Assembly: GCF_001748245.1 (NCBI RefSeq)
Contig: NZ_BDFO01000001.1
Coordinates: 3,995,208-4,059,207 of the forward strand
DNA: 64,000 bases
Reading direction: 5' to 3'
Source: Oligoflexus tunisiensis
Lineage (GTDB): Bacteria > Bdellovibrionota_B > Oligoflexia > Oligoflexales > Oligoflexaceae
Position 1 is the first letter of the stretch. The number at the start of each line of letters is the position of its first letter. The position numbers and the translations under genes were made by a program. Positions 43,528-53,381 of the stretch are shown here, in pieces. Under the pieces are notes generated by a model that worked only from the letters and a program-made list of their open reading frames with translations, made no database searches and was not told the origin of the DNA.

Positions 43528-43997
43528 ACCTTCTCCTGTTGAAGGAATCTGTGTCGGTACGGAAAGGGAACTCCTCTTGGGAATTGTAGCAGGCAACATG
43601 CCGAGTCGCTTCGAATTATGTCATGTCGCTCCCTTCAGTTGCATGATGGCAAGTACTGCCCGCTCGATTGAGTGCTTTCGACTGTCGCGATCGGGGAAAC
43701 AGGGCTCGTCAGGTTGAGAAATAAAGGCTTTTTTGCTCAGTTTATTTGCAAACTTTTGGCCAAAATTTCTGTCCTGAATTAGGCTTTGAAGTCCATAGAC
43801 TTAGTTCGATATGCGAGCAGAGGAACTGTGTGCCGGCTGGTCACTGACTGGAGATGAATCACTCAAAAGGTGAGGGATCCGGCGCGAGCTTTCAAAAACA
43901 TAGTGGAGCGCGCCATGGGCTTTTATATGCTCATGAAGCCCTTCCTAGTGGGGTAATATCAAGCCTCTCAGGTCTGCGCCTCGCATAGAGCCGTCAG
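43528..43997. other. Gene-free stretch
   Basis: About 470 bases without a gene I can support. It probably contains the promoter of the lipoprotein-hydrolase operon near 43,540-43,640, but I see no convincing -35/-10 pair. Confidence 0.5.
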
Positions 43998-44153
43998 TCA
44001 ATGAAACTGGAGTTGGGCGAACAGGGCATGATCATTCTCGGGTCCTTTCCCCGAGTGCAGGTTCAGGTTCAGCAGTGATTCATATAAAGGGGCGTCATCG
44101 GAGGTGAAAGCATGGCCTTCCCGGACGTTCAGGTGATGCAGAAATCCCTTCAA
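43998..44153 (-). pseudogene. C-terminal gene remnant
   Basis: A 51-codon minus-strand frame reads LKGFLHHLNVREGHAF and ends GPENDHALFAQLQFH before a stop at 43998-44000. Codon use is like that of the core genes and the peptide looks natural, but it has no start region and a stop precedes it. It is probably the last part of a lost gene; chance is possible. Confidence 0.35.
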
Positions 44154-44344
44154 TCAAGTCAAGAGAGGTAATGACAAGAGGTTTGCCCTTGAAGATTCGG
44201 GTAAGAATTCAGCCGTTGCCTGTAGGAAGCTGACCTAAAATTGCAAGCATGTCCACGCATTCGACAGGCGCTGTGGAATATTTCCCGCAGTTTAGAAGGG
44301 GAATGAACCTTGCAGGAAGAATAGTTAAATGCAGGAGTTACCGA

Positions 44345-45199
44345 TTGAATTCAAGATGGCAAAGACGATGGGGCGCTGCTTCATTGTTTAATTTTCTTAT
44401 CATCAGCATCTTTCTTTCGAGCTGCAAAGACAGCCCGAGGGTGGTTAGTGATTCCCCTCCAATTGAGACAGTTCCTGAATCCTCGTGCCTTCGGGAGATG
44501 TCTTTGGTGTGCTCACCCCCGTATGAGCCCATAGTCGTGATGGATCTTGAGTTGACTTGTACACCGGCCTCCAATGATGCAGCTGATACCGGTGGAGTTC
44601 AAATACTGGAAGACGTTTGCCAAATTCATGAGCTCGATAAGGATGCCACTTATATCCTTGCCGTTCCCTTCCGCGGTGTCCCGAGGTACGGTTCAGTCAC
44701 TTCCGACCTCGACAAGTTTCAGTTTATCGATGCGTTTCAGAGCGTCGGTTCCCATGCCGCCGCTGCCCGAGCCTTTATCTTCAGCGATGAGCGCAGCCGC
44801 TATTCCGGGAGGGCCATCCGCAATCGGTATGAAGTCAAGATAGGTGAAACCCTTGAGCAGAGCTGTGCGTCTGCAGTGGCAGAGAATCATGATCTGCACG
44901 AAAAAGCTCGCAGCCTCGACGGAAGCTGCATGAGCGATTTCGATTGCGCGGAACACTCAAGATTCGACAAGGAGCGCGCCTGTTTTGATGAGACCGTGGC
45001 CTACAATGTGCGTCTGCGCGATGAGGCGCTTGACCGAAGTGGAGTGAAGGCCACCACATACTGTGAACTCCGCTCCCCAGGACTTGGCTCTTCCTACTGC
45101 GAGGCTGGAGAATCTCCTCCTCGCGAACATCATACCCGCTGCATTCAGGGCCAGTGCACGGTGTTTTTCGAGACACACGCGATTCCCAAAGGAAAATAA
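44345..45199 (+). CDS. Cys-rich lipoprotein
   Basis: A 284-residue lipoprotein. The best start is TTG at 44345: CAGGAG lies seven bases upstream, and it gives a compact signal (NSRWQRRWGAASLFNFLIIS...LSSC). Longer ATG starts upstream lack a ribosome site or would put a long polar tail before the signal. The mature region has many cysteines in pairs (SSCLREMSLVC, LTCTPAS, VCQIHE, GSCMSDFDC, YCELRSPGLGSSYC, RCIQGQC) with a C-terminal CIQGQC motif. Family unknown. An M15-type peptidase gene follows 10 bases later. Confidence 0.7.
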   Translation: MNSRWQRRWGAASLFNFLIISIFLSSCKDSPRVVSDSPPIETVPESSCLREMSLVCSPPYEPIVVMDLELTCTPASNDAADTGGVQILEDVCQIHELDKDATYILAVPFRGVPRYGSVTSDLDKFQFIDAFQSVGSHAAAARAFIFSDERSRYSGRAIRNRYEVKIGETLEQSCASAVAENHDLHEKARSLDGSCMSDFDCAEHSRFDKERACFDETVAYNVRLRDEALDRSGVKATTYCELRSPGLGSSYCEAGESPPREHHTRCIQGQCTVFFETHAIPKGK

Positions 45200-45209
45200 A
45201 TCCTTTAGG

Positions 45210-45497
45210 ATGCTCAATACGGCCAGGATAGCATATGGGCATGCGTTGAAACTGAACGGAACCTGGCGCAACCCGAAGTATAATGCCGCGCTGCGATCGA
45301 GCGAACCCAGCAGCAAGCATCAGACCGGTGATGCCTGCGATATCGTGCCCATCCGAGGATCATTGTCCTACTCCGACTGGAGTGATAAAATCTCCGATGC
45401 TTGTGCTAAAGTGGCGCCCGGGTTGGGTTCAGGATATGAGATGAAGATCCATGGCCGGGGCACTGGGCTGCACTGCCACCTTGAGTATGATCCGTAA
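45210..45497 (+). CDS. M15-type D,D-peptidase-like protein
   Basis: A 95-residue protein starting at ATG 45210. Zinc-peptidase motifs of the M15 family are visible: SSKHQTGDACDI (HxxGxAxD type, His and Asp ligands) and HGRGTGLHCHLEY near the end with the last metal His. It lacks a signal peptide and the usual ~40-60 N-terminal residues, so it is either a minimal version or an N-terminally truncated peptidoglycan hydrolase. It lies between two exported proteins on the same strand, probably in one operon. Confidence 0.7.
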   Translation: MLNTARIAYGHALKLNGTWRNPKYNAALRSSEPSSKHQTGDACDIVPIRGSLSYSDWSDKISDACAKVAPGLGSGYEMKIHGRGTGLHCHLEYDP

Positions 45498-45509
45498 AGG
45501 GCAAAGGCC

Positions 45510-46322
45510 ATGAATGCAAGGCTCGCCTGGCTGCTGATTGTTTCCCTCCTGATCTTAGCAGGAGAGGCTCTCGCGTTCGAAAAGCGGGATTTGGATAGAC
45601 TCGTAGATCTTCAGAAACGCAAGAAGTACTGCGAAGCTTCCCTTTTGGCCAGCCGATGCCTTGCGGACAGGACAGTGGATCACAACCTCGACCGCTGTCT
45701 TTATATAGGGGAGAATGTCACGCTCGAGTGCCTTTTCGAGTATTCCGACAAGGTCTTCACACCCCTTCAGAAAAAGGGACAGTTGGCTCAAATCGAGAAA
45801 CTCAACATTCAGAAGTTCGATAAGCTGAAGCTCGAGAAGAGGAAAAAAATCTTCGTTTACTCCACCGAGCTCTACGAGTATTCCAATGACTACGCGAAGC
45901 GCCATGTAGAACTATTTAAGACCTCCCGCTACCGGGAAGAAATGCTGCTCGTCCTGGTCAGCCATATCCTCTGGCACCTGGATCGCTGGGAAGCCTATGT
46001 GCGGGACTTCGAAAAGGAATTCCCGAACTCAAAGGACATGTCCTACGTCCAGTGCCTCCTGGGGGAATACTATTATTCTCACTGGGCATACGAGAACCTT
46101 GACCTTTCCAACCGTGTCGTGCAAAAGGTTCGTGCGGATAGCAACTCGGCCGAAGCGAAACAGCTGCGTGAGAGGGCTCTAAGTTACTTAACCAAGGTCA
46201 AGAACCAACCTCCCACTCGGACTATTCCCCATTGCGAGATCGGCAGCATCGACGAGGCGCTCAAGCACTTGTCCCAGCCTGGGATCCCGCCGAACCCGAT
46301 CGGTTTCTTCCTGATGAATTAG
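45510..46322 (+). CDS. Exported helical (TPR-like) protein
   Basis: A 270-residue protein with a clean signal peptide (MNARLAWLLIVSLLILAGEALA). The mature part is almost entirely helical with repeating helix pairs and charged loops (KRDLDRLVDLQKRKKYCEAS, ECLFEYSDKVF, KKIFVYSTELYEYSNDYAKRH shortened, REEMLLVLVSHILWHLDRWE, AEAKQLRERALSYLTKVK), as in TPR/Sel1-like scaffolds. No catalytic motif. It starts 12 bases after the M15-type gene, with AAAGG in front, so it is likely the third gene of the operon. Confidence 0.7.
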   Translation: MNARLAWLLIVSLLILAGEALAFEKRDLDRLVDLQKRKKYCEASLLASRCLADRTVDHNLDRCLYIGENVTLECLFEYSDKVFTPLQKKGQLAQIEKLNIQKFDKLKLEKRKKIFVYSTELYEYSNDYAKRHVELFKTSRYREEMLLVLVSHILWHLDRWEAYVRDFEKEFPNSKDMSYVQCLLGEYYYSHWAYENLDLSNRVVQKVRADSNSAEAKQLRERALSYLTKVKNQPPTRTIPHCEIGSIDEALKHLSQPGIPPNPIGFFLMN

Positions 46323-46417
46323 GTTTTTTCCTCTTTTTTCTGCTACATAAGTTCCCCGTCTCGGGGGGCTGAATATTCCTCAATTGGTCTTTTGCTGCCG
46401 TAGTCTTGGAGGTCACC

Positions 46418-46447
46418 ATGAGAACCACACTTTTAAATCGTTGTTGA
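46418..46447 (+). CDS. Possible nine-codon leader or broken gene start
   Basis: GGAGG with six-base spacing precedes an ATG at 46418; the frame is MRTTLLNRC then TGA. The ribosome site is very good, but the peptide is short and nothing after it shows regulatory structure. It may be the start of a broken gene. The rest of 46323-46594 holds no clear gene. Confidence 0.3.
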   Translation: MRTTLLNRC

Positions 46448-46594
46448 TCGTCCTCAAGTTCTTAGACACGTTCTTCTGTGAGTCTCTTAAACCGGCGAAT
46501 GGGATCCATTCCCGCTTTGTCGCATCCTGTCTCCGTCACTCACAGCTAGTGAATGTAATAGAGTAATGGAGACGGAAGCAGCGGGCGATAGGCT

Positions 46595-46825
46595 TTAGCA
46601 GATAACTGCAAGCTTCGCCTCACGGTATAACGAGAAGACCTCCCGCTTTTTGTCAGGAGCTGCAAGTGCTGCCAAGATGCACTCCAGAGCAAAGACTCGT
46701 GGCAGCCGTCTTCCGGACTCAATATCGGATATGTAGCTTGGCGAATAACCGGACTTTCTGGCAACTTTTCGTAGCGAATAGCCACGGTCCTCGCGGACCG
46801 CTTTAAGCAAGGTACCTGGGTGCAT
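46595..46825 (-). CDS. XRE-family DNA-binding protein
   Basis: A 76-residue protein made of a single Cro/C1-type helix-turn-helix: LLKAVREDRGYSLRKVARKSG (cut here as LKAVREDRGYSLRKVA), then YSPSYISDIESGRRLPR, the recognition helix and its usual ESGRR tail. ATG 46825 has a TGAGG site. It is divergent from the gene at 46850, with only 24 bases between starts, so it may repress that gene and itself. No toxin or restriction gene is adjacent on its own strand. Confidence 0.88.
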   Translation of the reverse strand: MHPGTLLKAVREDRGYSLRKVARKSGYSPSYISDIESGRRLPRVFALECILAALAAPDKKREVFSLYREAKLAVIC

Positions 46826-46849
46826 ACATGCCTCAAAAGAGAGGTTCCG

Positions 46850-47215
46850 ATGGATTTCCGCCCCTTCATCATTATCACCACAACTCAGCCATATACGGGC
46901 CTCTATCCTTTCGGGGAAGATATATATGGAAAACCTGTTGACCCACTTTCAATTCATACCACTGGTGGCCAGGGACCAAACCGCGAGCAGGGAGAGGCGA
47001 GCTTGACCGTTCAAGCAACACTGAGTCCGAAAGAGGACTCTGAGCTTGAGCTACCGGGAAGACGCCTCCTTATCGCAAAAGCTGTTTTCAGAGTCAAAAC
47101 CGACCTTGGCCACGTGAGAAAAACCAGTCAGGCCCACGTCATGGTGTGGTGCGGCGACAAACCCGTAGTGTTTTCCGACATCATCCATATCCCGGGCTGG
47201 TACAGAAGCCACTGA
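46850..47215 (+). CDS. Hypothetical protein divergent from the XRE regulator
   Basis: A 121-residue protein starting at ATG 46850 after GAGAGG. No signal or membrane helix. It contains FRPFIIITTTQPYTGLY, then a glycine-rich loop, and several beta strands (ASLTVQATLSP, RRLLIAKAVFRVKT). No family recognised. Its start is 24 bases from that of the divergent XRE gene, which may control it. Confidence 0.6.
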   Translation: MDFRPFIIITTTQPYTGLYPFGEDIYGKPVDPLSIHTTGGQGPNREQGEASLTVQATLSPKEDSELELPGRRLLIAKAVFRVKTDLGHVRKTSQAHVMVWCGDKPVVFSDIIHIPGWYRSH

Positions 47216-47234
47216 CATTTCGCCACAAATTCAG

Positions 47235-47552
47235 GTGAACGACTTTGACTTCGCCAATTGCCGTGACCGCCTCTACGCATTCTCTATGGCAGAAGCACAG
47301 AACATTCAGTTTAAGAGCTTCAGCTGGATGATAACAAAGGGCACAAACACACCGGCTCCCACACCAGTTGACACTGCACCTGAATCTCGTAGCTGCCAAT
47401 ATAAGCATAAGGCACCCAGCCTAGGTGGATCAGCAGGTAGAGTAACCAACCGAGATGCTTTTGGAAGATCACGAAGCTGTGACCCGAACGGCAACTGGAA
47501 AATGACTTGCAATGATAACAGCGGCAAGACTGACGAAGTCGGCTGCAGATAA
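47235..47552 (+). CDS. Hypothetical protein or gene fragment
   Basis: A 105-residue frame with a GTG start and no ribosome site. The frame is also open before the GTG, overlapping the previous gene, so the true start is unclear or lost. It has four cysteines in the C-terminal third (RSCQYKHK, RSCDPNGNWKMTC, VGCR), which suggests an exported disulfide protein that lacks its signal peptide. Likely a fragment. Confidence 0.4.
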   Translation: MNDFDFANCRDRLYAFSMAEAQNIQFKSFSWMITKGTNTPAPTPVDTAPESRSCQYKHKAPSLGGSAGRVTNRDAFGRSRSCDPNGNWKMTCNDNSGKTDEVGCR

Positions 47553-47630
47553 CTCCGAATTTGGTCAACCAGAAGAGATTCCAAGCGCGTAATGTCGCTG
47601 GTATCAGTCCAGATTCGCAGGAGACTTGCC

Positions 47631-47687
47631 GGGACCGCTTGATTGAGTCAGATCGAAGGGATCGCAGTACTGTGGTCCCTTTTTTTG
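47631..47687 (+). terminator. Rho-independent terminator
   Basis: GGGACC (47631-47636) and GGTCCC (47674-47679) enclose a loop with its own GATC/GATC stem and are followed by eight Ts. Confidence 0.65.
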
Positions 47688-47719
47688 TGATCAGTGTGAA
47701 CCTCACCTTCTGTTGTCAC

Positions 47720-47866
47720 CTACTTGGCGCAGTTTGCATCGATCTCGTCATAGTATCGCTCAGAGTGCAGATTGACCGCCTCTTCCACCTGGTAATCAAA
47801 ATGCCATGTGGGCCTCGTTTTTTTCTCGTCCTTCAGAAGAATAGAGAAGTCGAACCTGCTTTCAGT
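47720..47866 (-). pseudogene. Gene-end remnant, copy A
   Basis: A minus-strand frame reads SRFDFSILLKDEKKTRP, TWHFDYQVEEAV and ends at a stop at 47720-47722, with a stop just upstream of it. The same protein segment occurs at 52947-53172 (YLLKDQKSTKPLWHFDEQVE), so this is a degenerate copy of a real gene end. The full family is not recognised. Confidence 0.5.
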
Positions 47867-47869
47867 TCA

Positions 47870-48312
47870 TCACACGCTGAAAGATACCGTTGTGCGGGTA
47901 TGGTTTTCAGGACGGGTTTCGGGAAAATCAAACCTGAACACATTCCTTCCGGCCGCGAAGTTCCTTCGGGAACCTGGAGCGGGGGATCAGCGAGCGAGAG
48001 GACGGCCTCGCCGCCTTGGGGATGGCGACATACCCCTCAGGCTTCCACGTTTCGTTGTCCTGCTGCTTGACCATGCATTCGTCCATCGAATACAGACACG
48101 CGAATGGCTCACCCCTGACGCTCTCTCGTACAGAATTCCCTTCCGGGTCCAACCGCTAACCAAAGTGAACCTTCGGTGCATATCGACCTATTCTCAGATA
48201 CCACCTTGCCAGTGGATTGATTCAAAGCCTGCTGTTCTGCTTCAATTCCAGGGAAAGTCCAACATCCATTCAAGAATACCGAGTTCACGGTCACTCCTGG
48301 CTCTTCTTTCAA
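47870..48312 (-). pseudogene. Frameshifted remnant of a Cys-containing protein gene
   Basis: Three pieces in different minus-strand frames join into one natural-looking protein: MKEEPGVTVNSVFLNGCW...GSLWLAV, then LDPEGNSVRESVRGEPFACL...TWKPEGYV, then RNVFRFDFPETRPENHT...FSV with a stop at 47870. At least two frameshifts are needed (near 48,130-48,150 and near 47,940). It resembles the small Cys-rich exported proteins nearby, but the family is unknown. The rest of 48313-48508 is intergenic. Confidence 0.4.
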
Positions 48313-48508
48313 AACTTATTTGCTCCGCTCTGAGCCAGACAAATCCTGGAATGCTTGCGTCAAATTTAACAGCTCAATTCCAGCGTTAAGAAAACTTTAC
48401 TTTCCTGAAAGCACAACGATTTTCCACAAAAGATACTTTGTGTAAGGAATCCAAGGTCATCGTTTTTCCGATAAGAGAATAAATACCGCAAAACTCGGAG
48501 AGTACCGC

Positions 48509-48712
48509 ATGTTAGCCGCTCGCCTATTTGCAATTAAATTGATTGCTTTATTAACTTTCGGGAACTCAATCGCTTGGGCTCAGACATGCGACCTAGGATT
48601 GAATTTTGCACTTAACGGAAGTGTTTCGACAGAACTCACATATGATCAAGTATTGGGCCAAAGGACTACTCTGAATTCTCGAATTGCCAGCTTTCCCAAG
48701 CTTCGTGTGTAG
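48509..48712 (+). CDS. 5' part of the Rhs gene (signal peptide), before a frameshift
   Basis: ATG 48509 follows GGAG and encodes a signal peptide (MLAARLFAIKLIALLTFGNS...AWAQT) and ~40 further residues, ending ASFPKLRV. The downstream Rhs frame is already open from 48643, so the two frames overlap for ~70 bases. A one-base loss near the AAA run at 48661-48663 would fuse them into one exported Rhs protein (LGQ then DYSEFSNCQLSQ). Either the gene is broken or there is a base error in the sequence. Confidence 0.65.
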   Translation: MLAARLFAIKLIALLTFGNSIAWAQTCDLGLNFALNGSVSTELTYDQVLGQRTTLNSRIASFPKLRV

Positions 48713-51700
48713 TCAACTACACATTTTCCAATAGGGGTAATCCGGCAGGTGAAGGAACGATCCACTGCGGATTCTCAAATTCAATTTCTGAACAAGGCAG
48801 TATTCAAAATTCTTATTTTTGCTATGAACTTCAGGATTATTTCGATAATGCGAGCCCTAAGATTTTCACTACTGATGATTTAAACAGCTATGCGCAAGAC
48901 TACTTTCAGAAAGCGAATAGTGAGCCATCCGCAATTTTTAATGGCGATCATTGGGACATCAAATCCATCGATTGTCTCGCTTCGTCTAACATGATTGATC
49001 CAAAGATAGAAGTATCCTTGGATCCCCAGCCCAAAGGAACTTGCTCCAGTGGCTCGCTAAGCTCAGCACAGACCGGATCTCACATTGACTGTCGCGATCG
49101 ATCAGTAGCTCAAACCATACCCGTCGTTGGAACTGACTTTTCATTGCATTACGCATCACGGGAAACCGCTGGTTCAGCTCCTGCTAACTCAAACCTCGGA
49201 CTTTTTATCGCCCCCACAGACCTGCCTGATATGTATGGAAAGATCATAAAAATTGACGCGACTCTTTCCGTCGGCGGTCGATCACTTACAAAATCATATG
49301 ACATTAATGCGCCAAGCCTTTTGCAATCGCTTTCCCCGACGTTTGAATGGGATGGGACTGATAGTAATGGCAACCCATTAAATGGAACGCAGCTTGGAGA
49401 AGCGACGGTAACATTCCATATGGAACGTGGACCTATGGGCCAATCAAATGTTCAACTCTATCGCAAGATTCCCGCCTACATTGGCAGATCAGATCAACTG
49501 GATCGCTTTGGTCTAGGAGGCTGGAGCCTCAGTGCCTATCACCAATTCGATAAAAGCACGAAGATGTTGTTCCTAGGCATGGGGGCGCGCACACCAATTG
49601 AAGATCCCAAATCCACGGCAACCTATGTTCCTAACGCTCAAGGCGTGATCAATGTTCCTTCAATTGATACAAGCGAAATCTACCAATTTGACGAGAACGG
49701 ACTGCACCTCGCAACATATGATAGTCTGACAGGAGCGAAGATATATACCTTTTCTCACGATTCGGCAGGTCTGCTCCTGTCCATTCAGGATAGAGCTGGA
49801 AATAGTACAACTATCCAAAGAGATGGGTCGGGCCGCTTCTCAGGCATAACAAGCCCCTATGGGCGAGTCACAACAATTTCATTGGACCCATCGGGTTACA
49901 TCGCATCCATAACTAATCCAAGGAGCGAAACAACTCAATTTACATATCATTCTGGTTCACAAACTGGACTTATGGCAACTTTCACTAATGCCAAGGGGAG
50001 AACGAAGTCCTATTCTTATGACAGTAGCGGTTACTTGGTAAGCGCTACGGATTTCAAGGGTAACGTAAAGGACATCACCTTTTACTCCGAAATAAATCCA
50101 TCCAATGGAAGCCATACTTCCAGGACTTTCTTTAGCTCTCCTCTTGGGCGAATGACAATTTATGAGACTAGCGCATCGTCGATGACGAATACATATCCTG
50201 ATGGAAGCAGAGAGCAACTTACTGTATCGCCTGATGGTTATGTGAAGGATTTCGTAGACACAACTGGAACCAGCTATCGCATGGAATACAAAGCTGATCC
50301 ACGTTTCGCAGAGCGATTTTACTTAACCAAAAGCACCGTACATATTCCTCAAACCTCGAATACTGTCTATAATAGAAGCTATATTCAATCCGACCCAGGT
50401 GACCCGCTTTCACTTGAAAGTTTCCAGACAGAAGTCGAAAAGGAAGGTTTGGGACTTTTCAGAAAAACCTATACTAGGTCGACAAACACCCTTCTTACAA
50501 CGACTCCTTCCGGCAGAACCATAACAGAATCCTTCAACTCACTAGGTCTCACGAGTTCGCTCCGGATCGGTAACAAGGCCCCGTGGAGATTCATTTACGA
50601 CCCAAGGGGAAGGATATCAAAGGTAAAGCGATCTACAAGAGTATCATCATATAAGTACAATGCCAGAGGCCTTGTCGCATCGTACACCGATGCCCTAGGG
50701 CAGGTAACCAAGTATACCTATACGCTAGCAGATCGCCTGAAAACGATTACGCTGCCCAATTCAAAAGTTATAACTTTCCATTACGATCGCAATGGCAATC
50801 TCAATTGGCTTCTTCCACCAAATGAGCAATTGTATAGGTACACTTTTGACAAAAAGGATCTACCTGTCACCAACCTTGAGCCTATAGTCGCAGGAGCAAC
50901 TACCCAATGGAACTGGTCTTACTCCGCTGATGACGAACTTACGCGCGTTATTCATCCTGATCTATCACTATTAAATTATAGTTATGACTCTTACGGTCGA
51001 CTATCGTCTGTAAGCGGGCCAAATATTCTCAAAACATATAATTACAACTACCGGGGACAGATCGCTTCCATTCAGTCACAGAATAACGATTTGCTTAGTT
51101 TCCAATATATAGGCCGTTACCCGACCAAGTATGAGTGGTCAGGAAGTGTAAACGGAACGGTTGGTTTCACCTGGGGATCTCATGATCGCATCGCCAGCGT
51201 TTCAGTTAACGGGCAGCCTGTTGCAGATTATCAATTTACCCCGGAAGGGGAAGTGGCAGTTGTAAATAACTTGTCAGTAGTACGTTCTCCCTCAACAGGT
51301 TTTATCACATCAACGAAAGTAAGAAGTGTACGTGCAAAATTTACGTACAATTCCTTTGGCGAATCAGTCACAGAATTGAACACATTGGGAGGGGTCGATT
51401 TTCTAGAATCCAACTACACAAGAGATGGCCTTGGTCGCATTATAGGCATCAGCAGGGTGGCAGATGGAGTTACGACTAACAAGACATTTACATTTGATTC
51501 AATTGGCCAACTACTCTCTGAGACAACTGACGGAGTAGTGACAAGCGCTTTCTCCTATGATGCCAATGGGAATCGTTTTACCAGCGGCGGCAACGAGGTG
51601 TATGATGAACATGATCGGCTAATTTCCAATTCCGAATGGATGTTTACATATAGCCGCAATGGATTTTTGACGAAAAAGACTCATAGGATCAGCGAGGAAA

Positions 51701-52653
51701 GTATCGACTATCTCTACGACAATCTTGGAAACCTCCTGCAAGTTAGACAGGAAAACGGAGCAGTCGTTGAATATGTTGTGGACGGATTGGATCGCAGGAT
51801 ACAGCGCAAGGTTTCCAACGCGTTTACAGATGCATTCATTTACCAGGATAAACTCAAGCCTATCGCTCAATTGAACGAAGACGGATCTGTTCGCGCGACA
51901 TTCATATATGGCACTAAATATAACAGCCCTGATCTTATTGTGAAAAACGGCATTACTTACCGCGTCATCCATGATCATTTGGGGAGCCCTATATTCATTG
52001 TTGATACGCGGAACAATGAAGTTGTCCAGAAGATGACCTTTGATACGTGGGGTAAAGTATTGGAGGATACCAACCCTGGCTTTCAGCCTTTTGGGTTTGC
52101 CGGTGGTCTTTATGATTCGACAACAGGACTTCTCCGGTTCGGTGCGAGGGACTATGACCCGTCTATAGGACGCTGGCTGAACAAGGACCCCATTACGTTT
52201 GATGGCGGTTGGAATTTGTATGCTTATTCCAACAACGATCCTGTAAATTTCATCGATCCTGATGGGCTTCGCCCTGATGATCCAGCGTTTTGGCCTGCGC
52301 CGCAGGGAGCGATTGAGCCAGCTCCAGAAGGAGTCGCAATTGGTGCTGCTGCAGGCATAGTCGGTGGCGCCGCGGTAATGTGTGCTGGTGAAGCACTCGG
52401 AGTTGCTACCGCTTCACGTGCTATAACCCCAGCCGCTGATGCTATTCTAAAATACATCGGCCCCGGGGGAAAGCTTATTAGGAATAAAGCAGGCGACATC
52501 GTATTAATGTCGAAGGATGGACTGAAAAAGGTTCGGTTTGACATAAAAAGACCACAACCACATAATAATCCACATTCCCATGTGGAAGAAATTATCAACG
52601 GTACATGGCATAAGTCAGGTCCAATTTATCCTAAAAATGTTCCACCCAACTGA
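48643..52653 (+). CDS. Rhs-repeat polymorphic toxin
   Basis: The open frame starts after a stop at 48640-48642; an ATG at 48991 would give 1,220 residues, but coding upstream (SQASCVVNYTFSNRG..., FCYELQDYF) shows the protein begins earlier, in the frame-shifted 5' part. Many YD-type Rhs repeats (YDSLTGAKIYTFSHD, YDPRGRISKV, YDSYGRLSSV, FDSIGQLLSE) fill the middle and would form a beta shell. The Rhs core end is intact: RFGARDYDPSIGRWLNKDPI ... NPVNFIDPDGL-like (NDPVNFIDPDGL). The last ~127 residues after that are the variable tip with a hydrophobic segment and a His-rich end (PHNNPHSHVEE, SGPIYP), probably a nuclease. An immunity gene follows. Confidence 0.9.
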
Positions 52654-52660
52654 GGTTTAC

Positions 52661-52903
52661 ATGAGAATTCTAGACAATGATGCAGATAAAATTGTTAACA
52701 ACATTACGCTCTGCCTGACAATGGATGAGGCTCGCGAACTGAGAGATACGCTTGAACATCTTATTCAAAAACCTGAAGATAATCACGGTCATGTATCCGA
52801 CTTTGAAAAAGAGAAGGAACTGTCGATATGTTTGTATAATGAAGCGAATGTTGATCCAAGTCTTCACGAAAGAATTAAGAAACTTATTCTATTGGACGAA
52901 TGA
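52661..52903 (+). CDS. Putative immunity protein for the Rhs toxin
   Basis: An 80-residue acidic protein. The ATG at 52661 has TGAGG in front, and it begins eight bases after the Rhs stop. It reads MRILDNDADKIVNN, then TMDEARELRDTLEHLIQ, NHGHVSD, and a C-terminal helical part. The small size, acidity, lack of signal and position directly after a toxin tip are typical of immunity proteins. NHGHVSD together with the His-rich toxin end suggests a specific pair. No family named. Confidence 0.75.
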   Translation: MRILDNDADKIVNNITLCLTMDEARELRDTLEHLIQKPEDNHGHVSDFEKEKELSICLYNEANVDPSLHERIKKLILLDE

Positions 52904-52946
52904 TATTGATATGTATTGTACCGCGCGCACATATTGCTAATTTGAA

Positions 52947-53172
52947 TTAGACCCCCATTAAGCATAAAGGCCTGTATGGATTTTTTCTTCTATTAATGAG
53001 GTAAGCAACGCGGCCCCTTTTGGCTGCCGTACGACTACTTCTGTCGCTTAGCTTATCGATAGCTGTCGACGTCGTCGAAAAACCCTTCAAATACCAGCCC
53101 ACCACCGCCTCTACCTGCTCATCAAAATGCCAAAGAGGCTTTGTGCTTTTCTGATCCTTGAGTAGATAAAGG
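52947..53172 (-). pseudogene. Gene-end remnant, copy B, cut by IS66
   Basis: A minus-strand frame runs from the IS66 left end (53172) through YLLKDQKSTKPLWHFDEQVE and VVGWYLKGFSTT to a stop at 52947-52949. It is similar to copy A at 47720-47866. Its 5' part is missing: IS66 sequence stands in its place. The Rhs-immunity pair lies between the two copies, in the same orientation as a direct repeat. Confidence 0.55.
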
Positions 53173-53260
53173 GTAAGCGCCTCATGAATCCACGTCTGGA
53201 AACCAATCCCGCCTGATCGTATCCTGCCTCATCACCCGCAGTCGGTGATCATAATAGAGT
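53173..53260 (+). repeat. IS66 left inverted repeat (88 bp)
   Basis: Perfect inverted copy of 55706-55793. The match stops after AATAGAGT at 53260. Confidence 0.95.
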
Positions 53261-53381
53261 AAAATATCGAACGCCTCCGTGTGGAGCTTGGTAAAAGTAC
53301 AAAAGTCAACGGGAGAAAAGCTTTCACAGGACGGCCACTATATGGTCTTTTTCGATCACAATCCATTCATAAGGAGAATGA

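Noticed and set aside
47561-48389. Plus-strand frames between the terminator and the Rhs gene
   Set aside because: The coding-like signal is on the minus strand as frameshifted pieces; the plus frames lack starts and domains.
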